Assembly: GCA_002418685.1 (NCBI GenBank)
Contig: DIEP01000029.1
Coordinates: 7,678-13,285 of the forward strand
Direction of reading: 5' to 3'
Length of the DNA stretch: 5,608 nt
Source of the DNA: Ignavibacteria bacterium UBA5771
GTDB taxonomy: Bacteria; Bacteroidota; Ignavibacteria; Kapaibacteriales; UBA2268
Both the position numbers and the translations under genes were made by a program. Positions within the stretch are counted from its first letter, which is position 1; the number at the start of each line of letters is the position of its first letter. The notes under the pieces were generated by a model that saw nothing but the letters and a program-made list of their open reading frames with translations, searched no databases and was not told where the DNA came from. This document shows positions 1 through 5,608 of this stretch, piece after piece.

Positions 1-2619
1 GGTGATTTGAAGATTGGCGATACTGTATCACAAATATTTATTATAAAAAATGAATCTGACACACAGATTGCAACGCTTTATGACATTGCATTGAAATCAA
101 TCACAGATCAAATTGCAAATTATGGATTTAAATTGTCTATTCCCTTTGATAAAACTATTCCATTATTTCCCAAAGAAGAAAGAACTATAAAAATCACTTT
201 CGTAGCAAAGAAGATAGGTATTTTTGTGGATTCAATTGGTATAGATGATGGATGTAGATTTAAGTATAAAGCAATGGTATATGCATCTGTTGAAATGCCT
301 ATAATAGAAGTGACAGATGCAGACTTTGGTAAAGTCAGTATTGGGGGAAGCTCTATGCCAATACTGGTCAAAATTCGCAATATTGGTTCAAAAAATTTGA
401 TTATTACAGGGTATAAAAATAATTCATTAAACGAATTCACGCACAATTTACAACCAATAAATCCAAACAACCCATTGATCATTCCACCAATGGATTCATC
501 ATCGTTTTCTGTTGTTTTTACGCCAACACAAACGCGATATTATTTGGATTCAATTGTTTTTTCGACAGACACTGAAAGTTTGATTGATCCAATATGCGTT
601 TTGCAAGGTGAAGGAATTGAACCAAAAATTGCAATAAAAGGTGATAATTGGGGACGTCGGCGTATCCATCTTCAAAAATATGATAATTATCCATACTATA
701 CTTATTCACCTTATCCATCGCCGAATAATGCAATAACACTTGAAAATACGGGTTCAGTAAATATATCAATATCATCATTCGAGTTAATTGAGGATTTGCA
801 AAGCGATGCTTTCCAAGTTTTTCGTAATGGACAATATTATTCTTTGAAAGAACTATTGAAGGGGTTAGATACTTTACTTGATGATTCGGGAAATTTATTA
901 AAAGATATACCCGTTGGACAAAGCCGTCATTTGAGCGTTATATTTAACCCAACTGTTGAAGGTCTGCATAAACTTCACTATCGCATTCATTCAAGTTTGC
1001 AGACAAACTTAGAAATCGAGCTTCTTGGAATTGGGGTTGCTCCCGTTCTTACGACGGAGAATATTGATTTTGGAATGCATTATATTGGCTCAGGGATTAC
1101 TTATAATATGCTTCGCATTACAAACCAGAATTCGACTTATGCAGATTCAGTAAAAATTCAAGACTTTGATATTTTGCCATTAGGAAGTATTTCTAATAAT
1201 TTTGCGAATGTTGGAAGCAATGGCTTTGCTTATGATGAGTCCAATATGCTTAATTCACTTGGTGAGAAAGTGAATTTTCCAATTGACCTGCATCCCGGTG
1301 AATATATTGATGTGCCTGTGATGTTTAAGCCTTTAATTCAAGGTGAAGTGCAGTCCACATTGGAAACATATTCAGATGCAAAAATGGAAGCAATTTCAAT
1401 CTTTAAAGGTAATGGTGTCCGCAATCAACTTGATTTTGAGCAACTTGCAACGCCCTTAATTTGCTTTCAATCAGATACAACTTTCATTGTGCGTTTAAAA
1501 AATTATGGGAATGAGAAAGTGATTTTGCAGGGTAATTCATATAGTCTTACAAATGATTTGCAGAATTATTTTTCCATAAAAAATATAAAAAATTATATAT
1601 ATCAAGATGTCGATTTATCACAAGATTATGAATTGAATCCGAACGATTATTTAGATTTTTTCGTTCAGTATTCACCTCGATTTGTTAATTCTCCAATTTA
1701 TAATCAAAAGCAAACTCATTTTGTTAATATTAATATTGATTATAAAGATTTTGAGAATTCTATTAAAGCATTATCCGACACTTTATCAGCATCAGCGATT
1801 TACTATGCACGCGAAAGCTTCAGCTTGATAAATAATGAAAAGGATTTATCAATTCAGACGAATACAGATACTTCAGGAAATGCTTTGAAATATGATATTT
1901 ACTTAAATAAATTTGTACCTATTGAGCTTTTATCAACAAAATCGCTCACAGTCGAATTTGCTTATCATAATTATTTCCTTGCAGTAAAGAATATTTCGCA
2001 AAATCAATATTCAATTCGATTGGGCGATGCAATGCCCGAAGATGCAAAAATTTCTTCAGTCATTCGCAAGAGAGACCTTGTGAACAATATTGATTCCTTC
2101 CAAGTAGTTATTGATTTCTCAATGCCTTTTAATATTTCTGGGGAAATAAAGCTCCTCGAAGTCGAATTCTTTTCTTATTTCCCATCTTATCGTGAAGATG
2201 AAGCTAACAAGTCAACAAAACCCAATACTGTCGAAATTTCACACAATATTATTAGCAATGATAATTGCATAGACTATCTCAACCCTGCATCAGTGCAAGT
2301 AACGCGTTTGCCAATTTGCATCGACACATTACGGCAGATTGTGATTAGCTCAGTGGATTATAACCTTGAGAAAATTGCTCCGAATCCTTTGAGTGGTGGC
2401 AACTTGCATATCGATTTTTCAGTGGGTTTAAATGGCTACACTGAAATTCGTTTAATCTCATCTCTTGGAATAATTCAGAAAGAGATAGTTTCAAGTTATT
2501 TAAAATCAGGTAAATATGAAATTAATTGTTCGGTTTCGGACTTGCCAAGTGGTATGTATATCTTGGAAATGCGCTCGGGAGAATTCAACGCGGTTGAAAA
2601 ATTAATGTTGTCTTTTTAA
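1..2619 (+). CDS. Large T9SS-secreted surface protein with HYDIN/ASH-like repeats, 5'-partial
   Basis: The frame is open from base 1 (Gly-Asp before the first TTG) and no signal peptide is visible, so the true start lies upstream; 872 codons are seen here. The protein is a chain of beta-sandwich repeats of about 100 residues resembling the ASH/HYDIN 'choice-of-anchor D' type. Each has a 'DFG' opening, an 'I.N.G' strand and a 'F.P' closing strand (residues about 101-205, 245-345, 350-470, 475-598). About residues 605-745 look like another beta domain, perhaps cohesin-like, followed by a possible disulfide pair (Cys756, Cys773). Residues about 786-872 form a T9SS type A sorting domain: 'APNPLSGG' opening, 'SSLG' middle, 'DLPSGMYILEM' and a short basic strand at the end. 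By family knowledge such proteins cross the outer membrane and are displayed or released. The specific role is unknown. No link to the motility genes downstream is evident. Confidence 0.85.
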   Translation, partial: GDLKIGDTVSQIFIIKNESDTQIATLYDIALKSITDQIANYGFKLSIPFDKTIPLFPKEERTIKITFVAKKIGIFVDSIGIDDGCRFKYKAMVYASVEMPIIEVTDADFGKVSIGGSSMPILVKIRNIGSKNLIITGYKNNSLNEFTHNLQPINPNNPLIIPPMDSSSFSVVFTPTQTRYYLDSIVFSTDTESLIDPICVLQGEGIEPKIAIKGDNWGRRRIHLQKYDNYPYYTYSPYPSPNNAITLENTGSVNISISSFELIEDLQSDAFQVFRNGQYYSLKELLKGLDTLLDDSGNLLKDIPVGQSRHLSVIFNPTVEGLHKLHYRIHSSLQTNLEIELLGIGVAPVLTTENIDFGMHYIGSGITYNMLRITNQNSTYADSVKIQDFDILPLGSISNNFANVGSNGFAYDESNMLNSLGEKVNFPIDLHPGEYIDVPVMFKPLIQGEVQSTLETYSDAKMEAISIFKGNGVRNQLDFEQLATPLICFQSDTTFIVRLKNYGNEKVILQGNSYSLTNDLQNYFSIKNIKNYIYQDVDLSQDYELNPNDYLDFFVQYSPRFVNSPIYNQKQTHFVNINIDYKDFENSIKALSDTLSASAIYYARESFSLINNEKDLSIQTNTDTSGNALKYDIYLNKFVPIELLSTKSLTVEFAYHNYFLAVKNISQNQYSIRLGDAMPEDAKISSVIRKRDLVNNIDSFQVVIDFSMPFNISGEIKLLEVEFFSYFPSYREDEANKSTKPNTVEISHNIISNDNCIDYLNPASVQVTRLPICIDTLRQIVISSVDYNLEKIAPNPLSGGNLHIDFSVGLNGYTEIRLISSLGIIQKEIVSSYLKSGKYEINCSVSDLPSGMYILEMRSGEFNAVEKLMLSF

Positions 2620-2649
2620 ATTTTTCATTTTAGTAATTTAGATGAAGTT

Positions 2650-2775
2650 ATGAAGCTAAAAAGGGTAATTGTGGGAATTGTCATTGGGGGTATTGTTAAA
2701 GTATCACTGAGCGAACAAAAAGCAAAAAATAAATATTTGAGGAATTATTTCTATGGACATTCTCCAAGGGGATAA
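2650..2775 (+). CDS. Possible small ORF of 41 codons directly upstream of motB
   Basis: An ATG at 2650 opens a frame that ends with TAA at 2773-2775, in the same frame as motB and three bases before its TTG. The peptide starts with basic residues (MKLKR), has a short hydrophobic run (VIVGIVIGGIV), then a polar, basic tail ending in GHSPRG. It could be a small membrane peptide, a leader whose translation is coupled to motB, or chance open sequence. The motB ribosome site lies inside its last codons, which would suit coupling. Against it, there is no good Shine-Dalgarno in front of its ATG, and the family is not one I recognise. A decayed in-frame N-terminal extension of motB is less likely because MotB proteins normally begin near the TTG used here. 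Confidence 0.28.
   Translation: MKLKRVIVGIVIGGIVKVSLSEQKAKNKYLRNYFYGHSPRG
2766..2771 (+). promoter_or_regulatory. Ribosome binding site that fixes the TTG start of motB
   Basis: AAGGGG lies seven bases before the TTG at 2779. It is the clearest Shine-Dalgarno sequence in the window; the fliW, response-regulator and transporter starts have none. An in-frame TAA at 2773 rules out any start further upstream, so TTG is the only start that keeps the full MotB membrane helix. A nearby ATG at 2753 is in another frame and closes after nine codons, overlapping the TTG. Confidence 0.7.
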
Positions 2776-2778
2776 AAA

Positions 2779-3552
2779 TTGAATAGAAGGAAAAGAAAAA
2801 ATCTTTTCAAACAAACGGAAGACGTAGAGCATAATACGGGTCCTGACCGTTATTTATTGACTTATGCAGATTTGATAACTCTTTTGCTGGGCTTGTTTGT
2901 GATACTTTATGCGGCTTCGCAAGTTGATATTGTTCAATTCAAAGAGGTCTCGCGAGCTTTATCGCAAATTTTCGACCAAAAGTCAAATTCAGTATTATCA
3001 GGTGGAAAAGGCGAATTGGATGGTTCGAAGGGTGTTCTGCCTGCTCCTGAATTTAATCAAAATAAGCCAAGGAACATCGAGCAAATATATTCTGAAACGC
3101 AAAAGAAATTGCAAAATTACTTATCAAATGGCACAATCCAAATAAGACAAGATCAGAATTCGATGACTGTGATTTTGCCGGAAGTGTTTTTATTTCAATC
3201 GGGACGAGCAAATATTCAAAGCAGCTCATATCCCGCGCTTGATACCATTGCCACGATTTTGAAGGATGTCCCGTTTGAAATATCCATTGATGGGCACACA
3301 GATTCGCAACCAATCCATACATTTCAATATGAATCCAATTGGCATTTATCTGTGGATAGAGCATTGCGCGTTGGATATTATCTTATTCAAAGCGGAGTGC
3401 CCGAAAAGAACGTAATTATCCGTGGATTTGGTCCTGAACGTCCCATAAGTGATAATCTGACACCCGAAGGTAGAGCAAAAAATAGGCGAGTGGAAATTAC
3501 CGTAACAAATTTAACACCAAAAACAGCATCAAATACCCGAGAATTAAAATAA
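2779..3552 (+). CDS. motB: Flagellar stator protein MotB (OmpA-like peptidoglycan-binding domain)
   Basis: MotB and MotA form the ion-conducting stator of the flagellar motor, and MotB also anchors the unit to peptidoglycan in the periplasm. The 257-residue protein shows the family order: a short basic N-terminus (NRRKRK), one membrane helix at about residues 26-46, and the proton- or sodium-binding aspartate at Asp31 in 'YADLITLLLGLF'. A linker follows, then an OmpA/MotB domain at about 130-242. That domain carries 'DGHTDSQPI' at 171-179, the 'LSVDRALRVGYYL' helix and 'GRAKNRRVEI' near the end. Length is slightly below the E. coli protein (about 308 residues). The start is TTG with a good ribosome site. 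No motA lies in front, where it usually sits; the preceding gene is an unrelated surface protein. The Asp motif and the flagellar neighbours make MotB much likelier than a plain OmpA lipoprotein or a TolR/ExbD-type protein. Confidence 0.93.
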   Translation: MNRRKRKNLFKQTEDVEHNTGPDRYLLTYADLITLLLGLFVILYAASQVDIVQFKEVSRALSQIFDQKSNSVLSGGKGELDGSKGVLPAPEFNQNKPRNIEQIYSETQKKLQNYLSNGTIQIRQDQNSMTVILPEVFLFQSGRANIQSSSYPALDTIATILKDVPFEISIDGHTDSQPIHTFQYESNWHLSVDRALRVGYYLIQSGVPEKNVIIRGFGPERPISDNLTPEGRAKNRRVEITVTNLTPKTASNTRELK

Positions 3553-3554
3553 AT

Positions 3555-3571
3555 TTGGCGTAATTATTGCT
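3555..3571 (+). promoter_or_regulatory. Sigma-54 (RpoN) -24/-12 promoter for fliW-csrA
   Basis: The site reads TTGGC, seven bases, TTGCT. The GG (3557-3558) and the GC (3569-3570) are exactly 12 bases apart, as the RpoN consensus YTGGCACGrNNNTTGCW needs. Eleven of its 14 defined positions match, including all of the -24 TGGC and the -12 TTGC. It begins two bases after the motB stop and would start transcription near 3582, leaving a leader of about 48 bases before fliW. RpoN with an enhancer-binding activator drives flagellar genes in many bacteria. No activator site could be identified by eye in the motB coding sequence upstream. Function is inferred from the match, not shown. Confidence 0.6.
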
Positions 3572-3582
3572 ATTTTTATAAA

Positions 3583-3608
3583 TTGTATTAAATTTTTGTA
3601 TTAAATTT
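3583..3608 (+). repeat. Exact 13-bp tandem duplication in the fliW leader
   Basis: TTGTATTAAATTT occurs twice head to tail (3583-3595 and 3596-3608) with no mismatch. It starts at the transcription start predicted from the sigma-54 site and lies in the untranslated leader of fliW. It may be a slippage product in AT-rich DNA, or a paired binding site. Each copy lacks strong internal symmetry. Confidence 0.75.
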
Positions 3609-3609
3609 G
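3583..3609 (+). promoter_or_regulatory. Weak alternative promoter of the Bacteroidota TTG/TAnnTTTG type
   Basis: TAAATTTG at 3602-3609 fits the TAnnTTTG -7 element known from Bacteroidota, with a TTG at 3583-3585 as a possible -33 element. The 16-base gap is shorter than usual, and this element is common by chance in such AT-rich DNA. It overlaps the tandem repeat. If real, it would give fliW a housekeeping promoter besides the sigma-54 site, with a leader of only about 14 bases. Confidence 0.2.
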
Positions 3610-3629
3610 CATAAATTATAGAACAAAAT

Positions 3630-4064
3630 ATGGAAGATATTGAAAAAACCGATTCCATAAAGATTAGCACCAAGCAATTTGGCGAACTTGAAATTGATAA
3701 ATCTAGTATTTTCAATTTTAAAGATGGGCTATATGGATTTGAAGATTTGCATAGATTTATCATAATAAATGAGGAAGAAACTGAACCATTCAAATGGTTG
3801 CTCGCGATTGATGATCCCTCAATTGGCTTTCCGATATTAAGTCCATATTATATTGACCCCGCCTATTCAATTATGCAAGATCTTGACCCCGAAAAACACG
3901 TACTTTTTCTTATCATCACGCTCCAAGATGAAAAAGGCAATATAACTGCAAATATGAAAGCTCCCTTGATTCTTGATGTGACTGATTTGGAAGGCAAGCA
4001 AATAATCATTCTTACCGAGAAATATGCAACAGATTTTATTCTCAATAAAAAGGCAATGGATTGA
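3630..4064 (+). CDS. fliW: Flagellar assembly factor FliW
   Basis: FliW is a small cytoplasmic protein that binds either flagellin or CsrA. When flagellin is exported, freed FliW binds CsrA and lifts its block on flagellin translation (worked out in Bacillus subtilis). The 144 residues match the family in length and order: 'FGELEID' at 17-23, 'FNFKDGLYGFEDLHRFII' at 28-45, a central 'PFKWLLAIDDPSIGFPI' stretch, and the diagnostic 'NITANMKAPLILD' at 104-116 followed by 'GKQIIL' at 122-127. The start ATG has no Shine-Dalgarno, as is usual for FCB genes. It is immediately followed by csrA (one base between stop and start), so the two are surely cotranscribed and probably translationally coupled. 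A sigma-54 promoter match lies 60 bases upstream. Confidence 0.95.
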   Translation: MEDIEKTDSIKISTKQFGELEIDKSSIFNFKDGLYGFEDLHRFIIINEEETEPFKWLLAIDDPSIGFPILSPYYIDPAYSIMQDLDPEKHVLFLIITLQDEKGNITANMKAPLILDVTDLEGKQIIILTEKYATDFILNKKAMD

Positions 4065-4110
4065 AATGCTTAGTTTATCAAGGAAGATAGGAGAAAAATT
4101 AATTATTGGA
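4058..4110 (+). promoter_or_regulatory. Cluster of GGA triplets around the csrA start, possible CsrA autoregulatory sites
   Basis: Four GGA triplets fall within 53 bases: 4058-4060 (six bases before the ATG), 4082-4084, 4090-4092 and 4108-4110. CsrA dimers bind pairs of GGA motifs near ribosome sites and often repress their own mRNA. Here the first motif overlaps the end of fliW and the region where a ribosome must load for csrA. Three of the four are in codons for conserved residues (Arg6-Lys7, Gly9, Gly15), so coding constraint may explain them. No clear hairpin presenting GGA in a loop was seen. Confidence 0.25.
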
Positions 4111-4347
4111 GATAATATTGTCATTACAATTCTAAGTTCTGATCGTGGCACAATCAGAATTGGAATCGAAGCACCAAAAGATATTCCAATTTATCGTAAG
4201 GAAATTTACGATAAAATAGTGTCGCTCAATCAACTTGCATCAAAATCTGACGTTAGTCAATTAAAAGAAGCGATTTCAAATAACTCAATCATTTTAAAAA
4301 ATAAACTAGAAAGTAAAAAAGCCGATAATCAAAATAGTAATAATTAA
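4066..4347 (+). CDS. csrA: Translational regulator CsrA with long C-terminal extension
   Basis: CsrA is a homodimeric RNA-binding protein that blocks or tunes translation by binding GGA motifs in mRNA leaders; in flagellated bacteria with FliW its main target is flagellin mRNA. The RNA-binding residues are kept: 'MLSLSR' with Leu4 and Arg6, 'RIGIEAPKDI' at 31-40, and Arg44 in 'IYRKEIY' (the usual His43 is Tyr). Asn55, the position reported to matter for FliW binding in B. subtilis, is also Asn here. At 93 residues it is longer than E. coli CsrA (61) and B. subtilis CsrA (74). The extra tail from about 56 on is polar, predicted helical, and ends in Lys/Asn/Ser-rich sequence. The ATG at 4066 is chosen over an upstream in-frame ATG at 4024 because the family begins exactly with ML.LSR. 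An AAGG 12 bases upstream, inside fliW, is a weak ribosome site. Confidence 0.95.
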   Translation: MLSLSRKIGEKLIIGDNIVITILSSDRGTIRIGIEAPKDIPIYRKEIYDKIVSLNQLASKSDVSQLKEAISNNSIILKNKLESKKADNQNSNN

Positions 4348-4362
4348 ATAAAAATGTAGTAG

Positions 4363-4983
4363 ATGGCAGAATATTCGGTTTTGATAGTGGATGATGATAT
4401 TTGGATGCAAAGAATATTATCTAAGTCTTTGCAAAGTTATGGATTTAAGAATGTGCTATTTGCTAATAATGGATTCGACGGCATTGCTCTTGCTGTCGAG
4501 CATCATCCCGATTTGATTATTTTAGATATACTTATGCCCGAATTATCAGGTATTCAAACTCTCCGAGTGCTTAAAACTATCAAATCTACAAAAGGTATTC
4601 CTGTCATTGTTGTGTCTGCCCTTTCTGATACAGAAAATTTGGGATTAGCAGTTAGGAATGGCAGTGCAGGCTTCATTTCCAAACCTTTTACACGCGCTAC
4701 AATTTATGATAGACTTATTGAAGTATTTGGCAGGGAGAAGCTTATGCAAATCGCCAAAGGTGAAGATAGTATAGAGGAGTTTGAGAATATTGACTTAATA
4801 AAACCAATGGCTGAACCCGATAGTCGAAACCTCCAAGAAAGCACCCCATCTCAAAATCCTCCATCAGCTCTATCCAAAGATGTTTCAAAATTCAACCGCG
4901 AAGAACTTCTTGAACATTACCAAAGCGATGACAAAAAGACGCTTGAATCCATCAAAAAAATGCTCCTAAAAAATAAGAAGTAA
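4363..4983 (+). CDS. Stand-alone response regulator, receiver domain with unidentified C-terminal tail
   Basis: Residues 1-120 form a complete CheY-type receiver: acidic pocket Asp10-Asp11-Asp12, phosphoacceptor Asp55 in 'LIILDILMPELSG', Ser85 at the switch Ser/Thr position, and Lys107-Pro108 in 'GFISKPF'. It should accept phosphate from a histidine kinase. The remaining 86 residues hold no known DNA-binding, GGDEF or EAL domain. They comprise an acidic stretch (about 133-145), a Pro/Ser-rich linker (about 148-168) and a final charged helix region (about 174-206, 'FNREELLEHY' through 'MLLKNKK'). Output is therefore likely by protein contact, for example to a motor, chemotaxis or regulatory partner, but that is inference. 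It lies 15 bases after csrA and has no promoter of its own that I can see, so it probably shares the fliW-csrA transcript. No Shine-Dalgarno precedes the ATG. Confidence 0.88.
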   Translation: MAEYSVLIVDDDIWMQRILSKSLQSYGFKNVLFANNGFDGIALAVEHHPDLIILDILMPELSGIQTLRVLKTIKSTKGIPVIVVSALSDTENLGLAVRNGSAGFISKPFTRATIYDRLIEVFGREKLMQIAKGEDSIEEFENIDLIKPMAEPDSRNLQESTPSQNPPSALSKDVSKFNREELLEHYQSDDKKTLESIKKMLLKNKK

Positions 4984-5038
4984 ATAATCCCTTAAATTTT
5001 GATAATTTTGAAAATTTATATTTTAATTCTTTCAACTA

Positions 5039-5608
5039 ATGAGCGATAATACCTATTATGATCCCGATCTTGCAATCGGGAAACAATTTGCATCAATGCG
5101 TTGGGTTGTTCTTGTGTTTGGGAGCTTGATGATGTTTGCTAATTATTATGTCTATGACGCAATGTCATCCATAAAATCATTAATGCAAACAGATTTGGGG
5201 TTTTCTAACACAGATTATGGAGTGATAGTTTCATTCTATTCATTCCCGAATACATTTTTATTGATGGCATTGATTGGTGGTATTATCCTTGATAAGTGGG
5301 GTATTCGCAAGACAGGGATGCTATTTGTGGGGCTAACTTTTATTGGCTCCTTATTCTTTGCTTTCGCACCAAGCGGAATATACAAATCCATACCAATTTT
5401 GTATAATTTTATGGGGAGCTTTTTACCTCAATATTCGCCCGAAGTAAAGATGCTAATGTTTGGCAGATTGCTTTTCGGATTGGGCGCTGAGACAAGTATT
5501 ATTGTAATAAATAAAATACTTGTGCGATGGTTCAAGGGTAAGGAACTTGCTCTGGCTTTTGCTCTAAATATTGCAATCGCACGGTTGGGCACAGCTGCTG
5601 CCTTAATC
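5039..5608 (+). CDS. Major facilitator superfamily transporter, MFSD1-like, 3'-partial
   Basis: The frame is open from ATG 5039 to the window end (190 residues), covering roughly the first half of the N-terminal six-helix bundle. Helices are visible at about residues 20-43, 57-80, 93-110 and 137-160, with a fifth beginning near 170. MFS motif A appears between helices 2 and 3 as 'GGIILDKWGIRKT' (80-92; Asp85 conserved). A 'GRLLFGLGAE' segment (142-151) and 'WFKGKELALAFALNIAIARLG' split over 164-184 resemble the eukaryotic MFSD1 family, as does the early 'RW.VL.F..L..F..YYVYD' pattern. The helix 3-4 loop (about 111-136) is longer than in typical bacterial MFS proteins. Substrate is unknown; animal MFSD1 is reported to export dipeptides from lysosomes. 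The 55-base gap from the response regulator holds no Shine-Dalgarno. It may be a separate unit. Confidence 0.88.
   Translation, partial: MSDNTYYDPDLAIGKQFASMRWVVLVFGSLMMFANYYVYDAMSSIKSLMQTDLGFSNTDYGVIVSFYSFPNTFLLMALIGGIILDKWGIRKTGMLFVGLTFIGSLFFAFAPSGIYKSIPILYNFMGSFLPQYSPEVKMLMFGRLLFGLGAETSIIVINKILVRWFKGKELALAFALNIAIARLGTAAALI

Noticed and set aside
120..778. Open frames on the minus strand at 120-482 and 518-778
   Set aside because: They lie antisense to a well-supported T9SS protein, show no domain pattern, and are expected by chance opposite an AT-rich gene.
2678..2707. TTGTCA with a weak -10 (TATCAC) as a sigma-70 promoter for motB
   Set aside because: The -10 hexamer is poor and the element falls inside the possible small ORF; not better than chance.
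2909..3364. Plus-strand frame 2909-3145 and minus-strand frame 3053-3364 inside motB
   Set aside because: Both are shadows of the conserved MotB sequence and have no recognisable features or ribosome sites.
3604..3617. Small palindrome AATTT-GCAT-AAATT before fliW as an operator
   Set aside because: Five A/T pairs only, no extension of symmetry, and easily expected in this composition.
4024..4065. Longer csrA start at ATG 4024
   Set aside because: It would add 14 residues overlapping fliW before the invariant ML.LSR start of CsrA.
3497..4151. Minus-strand frames at 3497-3793, 3863-4045 and 3867-4151
   Set aside because: All are antisense to motB, fliW or csrA, with composition expected of a reverse frame.
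5003..5010. TAATTTTG as a TAnnTTTG promoter element for the transporter
   Set aside because: No matching -33 element lies at the right distance, and the motif is frequent by chance here.
4994..5017. Inverted repeat AAATTTT/AAAATTT after the response regulator as a terminator
   Set aside because: The stem is only A/T pairs with a ten-base loop, and no strong T-run follows directly; such palindromes are common in AT-rich spacers.

Overview
The window is AT-rich (about one third G+C by eye) and tightly packed. All recognisable genes are on the + strand. The mix of genes suggests a flagellated member of the FCB superphylum: a large surface protein ends in a type IX secretion (T9SS) sorting domain, and it sits beside flagellar genes (motB, fliW) and csrA. 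Classical Bacteroidota seldom carry flagella or the fliW-csrA pair. A lineage near Ignavibacteriota/Chlorobiota, 'Candidatus Kapabacteria' or Rhodothermota/Balneolota therefore fits better. This placement is inference from gene content only. Most starts lack a Shine-Dalgarno sequence, which also fits that group.

Layout: bases 1-2619 hold the 3' part of a large secreted, multi-repeat T9SS protein whose start lies upstream of the window. Bases 2620-2778 are a spacer containing a possible 41-codon ORF that ends three bases before motB. Bases 2779-3552 encode the stator protein MotB, starting at TTG behind the clearest Shine-Dalgarno sequence in the window. Right after the motB stop there is a strong match to a sigma-54 promoter (3555-3571) and an exact 13-bp tandem duplication (3583-3608). 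fliW (3630-4064) and csrA (4066-4347) follow, one base apart. After 15 bases comes a stand-alone receiver-domain protein with an unidentified tail (4363-4983). The window closes inside a major facilitator transporter (5039 onward) that resembles the MFSD1 family.

How they work together: MotB anchors the stator to peptidoglycan and forms part of the ion channel. FliW and CsrA are the known partner-switch pair that couples flagellin level to translation. The sigma-54 site would place fliW-csrA, and perhaps the response regulator, under an enhancer-dependent flagellar programme. The T9SS surface protein and the transporter have no evident functional link to the motility genes. I see no RNA gene, CRISPR array, insertion sequence or convincing intrinsic terminator. 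The most notable points are the sigma-54 site, the extended FliW-type CsrA with possible self-binding GGA sites, the small ORF ahead of motB, and the MFSD1-like transporter.
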